A stretch of DNA of 64,000 nucleotides from Rhabdornis inornatus (Eukaryota > Chordata > Aves > Passeriformes > Rhabdornithidae): positions 475,181-539,180 of the forward strand of contig VWZS01000184.1 of the NCBI GenBank assembly GCA_013397075.1, written 5' to 3'. A program made the translations under genes and the position numbers. The notes under the pieces were generated by a model. That model saw only the letters and a list, made by a program, of their open reading frames with translations. It was not told the origin of the DNA and did no database searches. Shown here piece after piece: positions 12,726-24,460 of this stretch. The stretch's first letter is position 1; each line of letters begins with the position of its first letter.

Positions 12726-14605
12726 CTGAAGCAAAAGAGAAAGTGAGATGAAAGAGATTAGTTCTATGTCTAAAAATTGGTTATCTGTAGTGTTTCATGA
12801 AATTTGCCCCGAAGGGAAACTTCCTGGATAGTTTTCTTGTTACTTGACACAATTCAGGCAGAATCATATTTGTTCCTTTGTCACGTTACTTTAGCATGGT
12901 GTGCTGAGTAAAGTGAACAGGTGCCCTCTTGTATTGATCAGCTATCATGGCAAGGAGCTATTATTAGATTTTGAAGGGGAAAGAGAAGGGTTGAGAAATG
13001 AAGAGGAGAAAGTGGGACAGGTTATTGATGATGGTAATAACTGTGCTCACTGGTCTCCAAACACCGGAGCTGTAAAGTTGACCAGATGAGGAGATCAGTA
13101 TAGATATGTTGAAGGGAAAAGACAACATGAAGAAGTATGGAGCATAGCTTCTTACCTGGCAGAGTTATTAAAGTTCATTGAAGGAAGATGAACTGTTTCA
13201 ATATGTTAAACACTTGAGGCTGTTAAGGGAGAGTTGCTGTCACAGTAAGAGGCATTAAGTTTGCTTTTTCCTTTCTTTTTTTCCTTGCTTCTTCCTTGCT
13301 TTGTAATTTTTTTTTAATTTGAGTTTGTTGTTGTTCTTGTTTAGATGTATGCTAGATAACCATGCAGAGATTAAAAAGTGAATAAAGGGAAAAGGTTAAC
13401 TGATTCCATTGAACAGGACCTATTGCTCATTTTTTCTGAAAACTGACTTCATGGTGTGAGTTCTACAAAAGCATAGGGTTAGTTAGCATTAATGTATGGG
13501 TAGAAATACAGTACACATATATATCATATTTTGCTGCTACCTACATCTGTTCAGTAGGATGTCTTCCTCAGCTACAGCTTTGTGGTAGGAAAACCACTGC
13601 CATATTTTAGAAGCCAAGTGTTATATAGCTTGATGTATAATGAGATGCACTAGCCAGCAGAGACTCAAAATAGACCCAACATGATTCAGAATATGCTACT
13701 TTTACACAAACAGTGCCTCTAACATAATTAATTTGGTGGTAATAAAAGGCAAAAATGTAATTCTGCTTTATGCTTGATAGTAAGAAGTACATTAAATTAA
13801 GAGACAGTGAACTCTTAACAGTAAATTTGACTTGAGGGTTAAATTCTCTGTTCTACTGAAAGGTCACCACATAATTCAATGTTTTTAATCCTTCCACAGT
13901 GTAATGATATTTTAGGGATGTTTGCAAGCATATATCAGGGTTGTCTATACGAAATCACATTTGATTTCAACACATGGAGAAGGGATGTTTCCTCCTTGTG
14001 TATAAAGCATGTGTTAATTTAAATTCTGTCATTGGAAATTGTTTTACATATATTTTGGAACAGAATATAAATTGCAACCATTGAAATGTATGTAGTTTCA
14101 CTGCAGACAGAAAATAATTGTTATGTTACTCCATTGACTACCAGCCCACATCCAAAAACAAGTTTATCTTAAGGGATTCCCTTTAATTTTGCTGGGATTA
14201 GTAAGACATACAAATATAAGAAGGGAAGAAACTGCATAGGCATTTTAGACAATCCCTATGTAAAGAAGGTGGAAATCTGGCTGGCTATGGCTGTATGTAC
14301 TGGGTGGAATGCACCTCATGCAGGGATCTCAGAGGTACTGCTGTTGGTTTGGCATTTGCCAGACTGGAGTGGGACATGTAGTACGGTAAGTCTTAGTGCA
14401 GACTTTGAAAATGACATTGCCATTATTGTCAGGGCACTGTGCCTAACCTAAAGCAGGAATGATCATTTGGGCATAGCACCCCACTATTTCCAATTTGGAA
14501 AGTATCACTGGGAGCATGCTGTCAAAAAATTGTTTCCTTTTGATCCCCATCTTGAAAGGAAACCTTCAGTGACCGATGGGAATGTGAGAAGTTATTAAAA
14601 TCAGT

Positions 14606-14634
14606 CCATATAAATATATATATATACACACACA
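14606..14634. repeat. AT/CA microsatellite
   Basis: A short alternating run of TA units (tatatatata) passes directly into CA units (cacacaca). It is a compound dinucleotide repeat, likely length-polymorphic. Confidence 0.75.
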
Positions 14635-15699
14635 TGAAATCTGCATTTAATTAAGAATGGATTGTGGTTAGCCCACTGCAAAAATAATATTTTAAACCAA
14701 ATTATTTCTGTACTTAGAAAGGTGCATTTACCATAGCAAAACTACTTCTCAGTTTGAATCAAATTCACCAAACAGTTGCTGCTGGAAATGGCATTTGAAA
14801 GAAGAGGACATTTATGGCTTCACCACACTGGCACAAGATGTGTGCATGTTTCCTTGTTTAATTCATTTGCCCACTGATTATGGTAACTGTCCATATTGTA
14901 GCACTTCACCCTCTTCTTAAATTCTCCGCTCAGAGCAGGGAAGTATTATAGCCCATATGCTGAACAGTTATTTTTCCTTGAAGTTTTTCATACGGGTTGG
15001 AATGTTTCTGCTAGAAAAGACCGACACAGCCTTCCCTGAGGAAATCATCTACTTGGTCTGATGCTGTCTCACTCTGCCAGGGACATCACACATACATTGG
15101 CGGTGGAGCACAGACAGGTGTGGTTTATGGTTTATGAAGTGGAACAATATGCCAGCTTTCTCAAAGACATTCATCTACAAGTGACCATTGGCTTAGAGGT
15201 TAGGACACTCTGTTGAAGAATAACAAAATTAAACTCTTGCCCACTTTTTGAGTCACAGTAGATTTCTTAGAAATTCATGGCGCAACAGAATGAGGATGTC
15301 CTTCTGAAAAACAATGGGAAGATTTTTTTCCAGGCACTACTTAAATATATGCAACACAGAGTAGCTACCACAGTGAGAATGATAGTGCCTTTTCTCACAT
15401 TACTCATCATGTCTCCATCACATTACTGTCCTGGGGGAAAGTCCCCTTAACAGGAAATAATTGAGCATGACTTTCCTTATCCTGGGTTAATGTTCCCACT
15501 AAGCATCCAATGAAAGGAAATGAGAAAGGTCTCCTGTTTACCATGTCCCACAAGACATACTTTCTTTCATCCTCTTAGGATCTAGCTCTCCAATTTTTAA
15601 GAGGAGAGAGGGAGTAGAAGTAGCTGAATCCTGCTACTAGCCTGCATTAGTTAATTTCAGAATAAATACTCTTTTATTCCAGAACAAGATCTTGATCAG

Positions 15700-15765
15700 G
15701 CCCATCAAAAACAAAAGCAAAAACCCAAAACAAAACCAACACCACCACCAACAGAAAACAACCAC
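15700..15765. repeat. A/C-rich low-complexity tract
   Basis: The plus strand is almost pure A and C, with imperfect CAAAA and CCA units (for example 'accaacaccaccaccaaca'). There is no coding meaning. Confidence 0.7.
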
Positions 15766-18700
15766 TGTGGTCTTCAACTCCTGGTGTTGCATGTGGTGAG
15801 GTGGACAGTTCCTCACTGTGTCTCAGTCATCAGGGAAACAGGACATGCCCTGTGTTCTTCCTTTCTTCCAGTCCATGCTGAGTGCAGCTTCAGCAACATG
15901 GAAAATGAAGGGTGCCACCGCTAAGTGCACATGGCTCACCCAGCAAAACGATAACAATCCTGCTGCACCTATGTACAGAAGGTGTCTTGGACTGACAAAG
16001 CACTAATGTCTGAATGGAGAATTCGCTGGAGGAGCAGTGAGTCATTCATGCAGAAGGAAAGCAGATTCTCTCAGATAATACTGCACTGACCACTGTCTCT
16101 TACAGGAAAGCCTGCAAGTTCACTGTCTATGCTGGTATGATTGGATAAAATTTCCATATTTCTGTCTGCAGCAGCCCAAGGAACCATTGTGTTGGTTGTG
16201 TTGGTTTTGTTTCATATCCTTAACAGGCAGCAGCTGAGAGGAAAATTTTATCTTTTTTTAAATCATACTGTCACATAATTGGTGTGTTTGATAGGAGTAA
16301 AGAAAGTCTTGTAAAATACATCATATGCTCATTTTCTTAACATCCCACCTCAGCAATAAGCATGAGTTGTATATAACTGCTCCTCATTCCCCCATTTCTT
16401 TTTCACACCTCACTAGTGAGTAAAGTGTTTTAAACTCCTCCTCTTATATAAAATTGCCAGCAATTTCATAGGTGCTCGTGGATTTCTCATTAAACAGTCA
16501 GTATTTTCATCAAGTTGTAGTTTCTTCATGATTTTTTTCTTCCTCTGTTTTCAATTTTTTGTTTGGTTTGATTTTGTTTGTAATTTGTCTTACAAATATT
16601 ATTCACCTCTGTCACTCTGAAAGACACTGGTGGTTGCACTGTTCAATGATGCAAAAAAAGAAAGGATTTTCACATCAAGGGAAATATAATTTCCACTGTA
16701 GTGAAACTGCACATCTAATCCACTGTTGGTTGACAATTATACCCTAAGCTCTGACCAGCCTGCGAGTGGGCATTGTGCCATTCAAACAGTAGGGTAAAAT
16801 TGCAGGCAGCCAAAAATCTGGCTTAAACATATTTCTTGAGGGAACAATCCCAGCTAAAAATATTCCTATTTGTCTGAACTCAATTTATTCATGCACATGC
16901 TGATGTACCATTAAAGACGACATGGGAGGTGACTCTTAAACCAAAAGATCGTAAGAGCCGGAGAGGAGAGAAGTGATGTCTTCTTGTGGATGTATAGAAG
17001 AAACCTGACGTACAATTTAAGAGGAAAATTCTCTCAAGACATTTCCTACCTTTCTTCCCACGGAAGGCAAGGTGGAGGTTGTCTTATTTCCCAAAGGGAT
17101 GCACTCCCTGGTGCTGCCTGGAGACTCGCCCATCCTGTCTGGATAAGCAGCAGACAAGCACAGCTGGTATGCACCCACAGACCATTTCCTCTGCTGCCTG
17201 TTGGACCTGCCAGGCTGGCCTGCAGCTTCCAAACACCTTTGAGTTCTGCCCTTACCTGCCCACCTCTCCATGCCAGTCTTCTGGATGGAAAAAAGTAGCT
17301 AAAAGTTCTCTTTTGAAACATCTGTTGTAGGTCAGCTCTTGTTGCATCTTACAGGGTAGAAGGAGGATAAGTGGTGGTGAGGCAATCCTTGCAATCCAAA
17401 ATATTCAGTGTAACTGGTTCCACCTGAAAATGAAGTAGAGTACTTTGAATTCTTTGCACCATTACAATACAAGTTTTCTTTCTCTAGAACTGAACTTATT
17501 GAACTTATTACTTTTACTCCTCTCCCATTAGATTCTTCCAATTTGCAGTTGATACAGGACTTTTCAGTAGTATGTATTTGTGATATTTTCTGAAGTAAAT
17601 TCATACTTTTACTCAAGCCATACAGGCATGCCTAGAGTGAGGGGAAGACAAATATATGAAATTTCAGAGGCTGTTGGGAATGCTGTGTTTACACATATGG
17701 TGCTTCTATTGCCTCAGTCCAAACAAAGAAATGAGGAAATGGCGGTGAAAACTCATGAAACATTACTGTCCATTTATAGTTCCAATTCTGCACTAACTAA
17801 GAAAAGGACATACAAGCTGCTGCTGCTGCAGCTATTATTATTTAGAGCAATAAAAAACTGCAGCTCTTACATGAGCTGGTAGACGTAGTGATAGGAGGAA
17901 AAAAAAACAAAAGAAAATTAGAGTTTGAGCCAGAGGTAAAACTGCCTGAGCATTTCATTTTGCTTGGCTCTTTTGGTTTTGAGGGTCCAAACCCCTGTCT
18001 TAAAATCAGTAATTCCACCCAGGAATGAAGAATTCTAAGAGTACTACAGCACTTTTACTAGGTAGAGACCAAAGCAAGAACTTTCCTTCCTGTCATTTCA
18101 TATTGCAATGGAGAAATTTTGCCACTGTATAGACAGTAAGACAGAGTTCCTTATTTCCTCTCCTAACATGCCATAGCTCTGTCAAGTAATACCTCTGCTG
18201 CCCTACTTCTCAAATGGAAGAAACTCTGCTGCCCTAGACCTCATGATATTCAATCAAAGACTGAGTGGTGCTGGACTGTGCTGGCTTGCAGTGACATATT
18301 GTGGTCCAGCCTACAAAACTAATGCTGTTAAACTGAAAGTATCTAACTGTGAAAAGGCATTTACAACACAAAAGTGTAAAACTACTACCTTAACTTTATG
18401 TTTTTCTAAATAAACTTGATTTAATATGTATCTCATTCCTTTTACCCTCTTCTTCTTCACTCCACTTTTCTTACCAGTAAATTATTTGCTAGGCTGGTTG
18501 CTCCAAGTTCTCCAATACTAGATTTTTTTATTTTCTTGGTAATTAAGTGTACTTACTCTATGACCAAAACCAAATATTTTTCTTATCCAGAGAAATTTTC
18601 TAGTGCAAGGGAAGTGACTTCATATAGCAACATTTCCTTTGGGAGACATGCTTGAGTCCTTCCTCAAAGAGGGCAACCTGTTTCACAAACTCAGAGAAAG

Positions 18701-21025
18701 CTGTAGAGTAGATTGACTAGGAAAATTTCCATTTATCACCATTTAGATGGTTCATACAAGCAGCATCTTCAGCTGTTGTGAATTACACACAAGCTCAGAC
18801 CTTTACCAAAAAGACCTGTATGGCTGGGTCAAATGATTCTGGTCACCTGATGATTTTCATCAGTATTATGAGAGAAAATATTCCATAGCCGCTGCCTGTA
18901 ACTGTTTATGTTTCTCTGATATACTCTCATAGCAGTTACTGTATATGGTTGCTCTATTAATCTTTCTATATGAGCAGTTCCTTTGTTTAATTAAATTGGA
19001 CCCAATGAGGCAGTGCATGGTCCTCTGATAAGCTCATTCATCTTTATTTGATTTTTTGCTGACACATTAGTTGCCCTGTGACACAGGTTAAGTCATTGAG
19101 TGGCCATTACCTTCTCGTTTACTCTCTCATGTTACTCCTAACCACCTTCCTGAAGTCAAATCCAGATGATTTGTGCCAATTTCATGGGGGCACAAACTGG
19201 AACATCCGATAACTTTCTACATGGCTGACTTTATACAATCTTGCTTGCACATCTCAAGCTGCTATGTCTGTCAAAACACAATTTTTTCCCCTCCTCCTTA
19301 TGGGCTTTGATAGAGCTATGAGTACTAGAGGTCTCAATTATAAAATGTCATGACACTGCCGCACAATTTTTTACAGTAATTTCACAGTGTCACTTTGTGA
19401 TTATTTCAGGATAGCTTTGAACCATGACTGAAATGAATTGTGGCCCTTAGTGTATTGGGTGATACAAATTGTGAGCTTGTGTGACAGAGAGGCAGGCATT
19501 GTTAGGAATAAACTCCATGTGAAGAAAAGGAAGCATGTATTTTTTTCAGAAATGATACAAAAAATCAAGCAACAAAAGGGAGGCAGGGAAAGGAAGTGGG
19601 AGAAGAAAGAATTAAATATTTGCAATGATGAAAGCATCAGCTGCACACCTTTAATTCAAACAATCTCTTTGCTCAAATCGGGGCTTTTCCAGGCTCAGAC
19701 AGCTGAAGCCCAACCTGGAATTCTGCAATAAACTTCATCAAACTCTGTCATGAGGCAGAGAAATGTGTTCCATGTGCTTCACAAAAAAAACACCAAACCC
19801 AACTCATTTAAACTGTCAGGTTTTTTAAAATATGTACTGAAGATCAGATAAACCTCACCTTACCAGGTGGATGTTGGTCTTGGCAGATGCTCGTGTCATT
19901 TTATAATACCGCTTCAAGTGTCTTTAAAGCACAGTTGCACATACAAAATTAGTGAATAGGGAGATCTTTGCAGGTGTCTGTCTCAACCACCTCCCTGGCT
20001 GAAATAGTGAAGGCAGGGCAATGAGAGATGCTTCCCAGAGACCCAGACCTGTGGAAAAGGGTAGAAAAGGTGGAAAAGATAAAAAGCTTGCCCTTCTCCT
20101 ACTCTGTGAACAATTGCAGTGCACTTCAGCGGAATGTATAAAAAAAATATTGGACCTAGTTCTCTGCAAACTTAGTGTCCTCAAAATCTGTGGGAAAGCA
20201 ACAAATCAACATCCCTACACTAAAAGAGGAACTATTTTCCTTTTAAACAAGCGTTTTCAGCATGGTTTTGAGGGAATCAAAGGCTTAGAAAAAGAAAGCA
20301 AGGAATGGAAAGTGGAATGGAGGAGAAAAGATGTTCCCTGAAGCCTTTTTAGACCTCTGAAATTTGCTTAAGTTAGATTGGATTTGTGCAGCAACCCAGG
20401 GGATGCTGAAGACCATTTTCTTAAAAGTGAGAAAAGGCAGCAAATGCTGTCAAAGCAAATTTTTATTTACAGTTAAATTCATATTTCACCTAAAACACAG
20501 ACAAAATATGTAGCTATTTTATTGATTGTCATGTCTTTGAAATCTTTCACCAAAGCTTTATATTTTACATGAACTTTTACTATTTATCTAATGTAAAGTT
20601 TATAATAGCTTGTGACACGCTGGAAATACTAACACTCATTTTACCTCAAAATTCAATAGCAATTCAACCACTTTGCAGAAAGAATGGCAAAATCTAGTAA
20701 AAAAATCCCATCAAAATCACTTGATATTCATTTTGATTTATTTTGATGTATGAAATAATTTTTAAAATGTATTTTAGCTCCTATCTTCTAAAGCCTGGAG
20801 TACAATCAAGTAGCTTTCTGTAAGGGAACTGAGGGGTGATCCTCTATCTGGTCTGGGTTTGAGCCAGTTCAATCCACTGGTGACAGTACGGATTTGCTAG
20901 TATTTTACTTTGCTAACTTCATTGTTAAGGAGTACATTTTTTAATGCAAAAAATAAACTGTAGTTTGTGGATGGGTTTGTTTTCTTTTTTTTTCCAGTCC
21001 TTTTACTTTTTCCCTTTCTTTCTTT

Positions 21026-21120
21026 CATAGAAGCATAGAATGTCTTAGATTGGAAAGAACATTTTTCACTCCTTTTTTCCCCCATTTTTGAAGTGTACCT
21101 AACACTGGTGAATCTCCATA
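21026..21120 (-). mobile_element. CR1 LINE 3' tail fragment, antisense
   Basis: The plus strand begins 'catagaagcatagaatgtct' followed by 'tagattggaaagaac'. This is the reverse complement of the CR1 3' end: terminal attctatg-type repeats preceded by the 'ttccaac' segment. The first 37 bases are clear. Beyond about 21062 the match fades into T-rich sequence, so the inner border is uncertain. It is a severely 5'-truncated, old copy. Confidence 0.7.
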
Positions 21121-21559
21121 ACATTTTTTGTTTGTTTATGTCAGGATTTTCTTGTTCCTTGTTTCTATGCAGTGAGAAGCATTACACCAAGTAAAACAAA
21201 AACAAAACAAAAATTGATCGTATAAATGACAGGCAACACAAGGCACAAGGTTGACAGCAAATGTTAAATGGCATTAAAAAAAAAAAAAAGCTTTTATCTC
21301 TTCTCACCTCCCGTAGTGCATGTTTGATGTAAAGTACAACACACTTGTTGCCAGCAAAAATGGCCATCTCATTTAGACTGTATTGCTGTGTACTTTCACT
21401 CAGCACCTATAACATTACTTTATATTGCAGGTTCAAGCATTTTTATGTTACGTAGAACAAGGATAACCTTCTTGCATCTGAAACTCCTGCACAATCTTAC
21501 AAGAAAACTCAATTAATCAATTAGAATACTTTACTCAAATTACAGGGGAATTATGTGCC
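21121..21559. other. Non-coding stretch
   Basis: No gene seen. Includes an A run at about 21274-21287. AT-rich without recognisable repeats. Confidence 0.45.
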
Positions 21560-21900
21560 TCAGTCATTGAGAAGCATTGGAACTTTCAGTGCATTACAGC
21601 AATTAAGAATACTTAATTTCCAAATGGCACAAGTGAACAAAGTGTGAGTCATGGTGAACGTTTACGCCATAAAAGCCATCAGTGCTAATGGTTTTGTAAC
21701 CTTTATAAATTTAATATGGGCTTCATTTATACAGCAGTGAAACCCACGTCAGGATGGTGTAAAATTACTGCTCATATACACTGAGCTTTATGCAGCCACA
21801 CACTTAATTGCATAAATAATAAAGTCAGGTTTTGGGTTAGGCATCTGCTTACACTAGTTTTGTGAGCAGATATGATCACTCTATACTATCACACTCTAAG
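21560..21900. promoter_or_regulatory. Candidate conserved non-coding element
   Basis: A block without simple repeats or coding frames that is rich in transcription-factor-like cores: an AP-1 type TGAGTCA at 21645-21651, a CDX/posterior-HOX-like TTTACGCCATAAA at 21661-21673, and several TTTATAA/TTTATA and TTAATTGCATAAAT-type cores up to about 21815. The density resembles developmental enhancers. Conservation has not been tested, and the borders are approximate. Confidence 0.35.
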
Positions 21901-23984
21901 AAGTGCACTTAAGGCAATCAATAAGTAATGATTCATAACATTTTCTTTTCCTCAGAGAAGTTTTGAGAAGTAAAGATTAGGCCAAGAAAGCAGAATATTT
22001 TTAGTGCATTTTTGGAAAGATATCTTGCCTGTGTCTGTGTATTTGTATAGCCCTTTTAGAGTTTATCTCTCCAAGGAGCTGCTCTTTCCCACTTTTTTGG
22101 ACAAAAAATTGAGATCATAAACCCAAGGAGGGTATAGATTTATTTTCTTTTGCAGTCTTCAGTGGGAGCATCCATAGGCAAATCCAAGAGGACACCAAAG
22201 AGATTACCAGCAGTGCAGTGGTAGGATGTGGGCTCCCAGAGTAATTTTCAAGCTGGGATTTTGGGACTGAAAAGAGATTGTGCATTCCCCTCTAAAAAGA
22301 ATAAGCCCTTCAGTCGGTGAGATTATGAGCACACAGATTCAGTAGCATCGAGTGGTTCCTAGCAAGATTTTGCCCCTACAACTTGCTGCTTTTGCTAGAA
22401 GAGTGATCTTTTATCCCAGCCTGCTTAGCTTGCAGCTGTGATCTGTTTGATTTTGTTTAGTTTTCTTCCTTTCCGTTTTGCTGCATTTAGAACATTGAAT
22501 TGACTAGTGCTGTTCTGAGAAGTGGTGACATAATGTGAAAAAGCCTGTAGTGATGGTCAGTGCTGCAGATTCAACTGAAAGCTGGGGATAAAAAATATAG
22601 TAGCAAACTGTAGAGAAGGTAAGTTGCATGCAGAAGAGTTACAGATCCTCTCTCAGCATTGGGACCTTACAAGATTTTAGTTTCTGAAATTATTTCCTAG
22701 ATTTATTGTTTGCTTTTTTAGCCTAGCTGTGTCCTTCCCTCTACTTCTGTCCCCCAAAAGAAGCAAAGTTCTAGTTTATTTCTTTTCCACAGGAAAGGCT
22801 TTTTTTTTGTTTCCTCCATGGAAATTCAAATCTAGGAAAGTATCACTAATTTTGGTGAAGTTAGATAAGTTTTAAAACTAAGCCGAGATTCAGAATCATA
22901 CCATGCTTAAAATCACTGTGAAAATTTTTCAGCCTCTCTAAAAAGCAGCCACAGTCAATGAGGTAAGGTGAGAAATATCCCGGAAGGTGCTTTTTCAGCT
23001 GATACACAAATAAAACAAAATGAAATTGTCAACAGCAATCCTCAGAAAATTAGAATATTTATTAAGCATTTCTTAAAATAAGCAACCAATCATCATTAAA
23101 TGTGTTGGTGTTCATTACAATTAAATTAGTCTTAGTTAATTCATTAAATATTAATATGGAATTCAAATTCAATTCCATAGAAATTATAATCTGGTAATTA
23201 ATTAACATATTAAAATTGAGAAACATTACCTGTCCCTTCCAGGCAAAAACCTTTTTTAATAAAAAATCTTTCAGGGAAGAAATAAAGGGGTTTGTTTTGT
23301 TTTTTTTCAATGATGGGAGGAAAAAAAATCACAAATTGTCAGGATATTTCCTTTCTTTCTGTGCATGAAAGATATTTTGAGATTTTTTTTTTCCATGAAA
23401 TGTCTTTAAACCAAGATGAGAATTGTTTTTAAAAATGTAACTGAAAAACATGTGGTAGTCATCTGGTGTTTTTGAAAGAAAACAATTTATAATCAAATTA
23501 ATTTATATTCAAGGTTTGATTCTAAAAAACCCCATGGAAATGGTGAACTTCTCAGAAGCCTTTTCACCATCTTCATTACTTTAAAAGACACAAATTGCTG
23601 TCACCAAGAGTTTAACATAACTATATTGTAATCCTTCCTTTCACTAACTCCTATTTTCCTCTTCCATTTGATAATCATAGTATTTCCTGAACTTCTTAGA
23701 AAATTATATGTCAGTCTGATAGTCCTCGTGCACTGAAACATATCTGTGCATGAATTAATAGAAAAAAAATAACAAACAGTGGACTGCAGGGATCCAGTAT
23801 GATGCCCTGTGTGCCATGACTCACACAGCACTCTGCATCAAGTATAGTGATACCTGGTGTTTTTTACCCTCTGTCACAGGTACATTGGAGAGCTTGTTTT
23901 ATTAATTGCCTGACTGCTGGCAAGACCTACTGACAGTGTTTGTTGCTTTTTTGGGAGGAACAGTTTTATGTCACTGACTTAAAA
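21901..23984. other. Non-coding AT-rich stretch
   Basis: No gene supported. Contains several T runs (22800-22808, 23297-23307, 23382-23391) and AT-rich sequence around 23090-23220. No repeat family recognised. Confidence 0.5.
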
Positions 23985-24460
23985 GCTTTAGAGGTAAGAG
24001 TACACATAAATCACTGGCAAGTTTGGGAAAGGTTCCCATACTCTGCCAGTGAGGAGCTGCACAAGGACCTGGGAGGGAGCATGGCCAGGACAGCTGACCT
24101 GAACTGGCCAAAGGGATATTCCAGACCACAGAACATCATGCCCAGCACAAACTGGGGACAAATGGTCTGGGAGGGGCCGATTGCTGCTGGGAGATGGGCT
24201 GGGCATCAGTCAGTGGGAGGTGAAGCAGTTGTATTGTGTATCACTTGTTTCTTTTGGCTTTCATTCCTTATTCTCTTTTCATTATCTCCCTTTCTTCTTC
24301 TTCTTCTTCTTCTTCTAATTATTATTATATTGGGAACCATTCTTATCTCAACCTTTGAGTTCTACCTTTTTTGTGATTCTCTCAGCCATCCCACCAGAGG
24401 GAAGCATATGATTGAGCAGCTTCATGGTACTTGGTGGCTGAGAGTTATCTCTGGTATTTT
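23985..24460 (+). mobile_element. Solo LTR fragment of an avian endogenous retrovirus
   Basis: Several pieces occur in the order found in a long terminal repeat family common in bird genomes. A 'gctgacctgaactggccaaa' segment is followed by 'gggatattccagaccac', a decayed promoter zone ('cagcacaaactgggg'), 'gtattgtgtatcacttgttt', a pyrimidine/TTC tract, 'cttatctcaacctttgagtt', 'catcccaccagagggaag' and a 'cttggtggctgagagtta' end. No gag, pol or env sequence flanks it, so it looks like a solo or truncated LTR. The TATA-like 'tatataaactgg' seen in younger relatives is lost here. The left border is uncertain and no flanking target duplication was identified. The 178-codon frame crossing it is not a gene. 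Confidence 0.7.
24292..24330. repeat. TTC/ATT microsatellite inside the LTR
   Basis: A run of TTC units is followed by ATT units. It lies where LTRs of this family carry a variable T-rich tract, so it probably grew from the element itself. Confidence 0.7.

Larger units (their letters stand above)
12726..21025. other. Long non-coding stretch, no gene seen
   Basis: No gene supported. If the exon candidate just below is real, this would be its upstream intron on the minus strand. It holds small simple repeats and A/C-rich tracts, and a moderately GC-rich patch at 17050-17300 where frames are open on several strands at once. That pattern reflects composition rather than coding. No CR1, SINE or LTR was recognised in it. 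Confidence 0.5.

Noticed and set aside
17017..17330. Multiple overlapping frames on both strands
   Set aside because: A GC-richer patch lowers stop density in all frames; no codon bias, domain or splice-like border.
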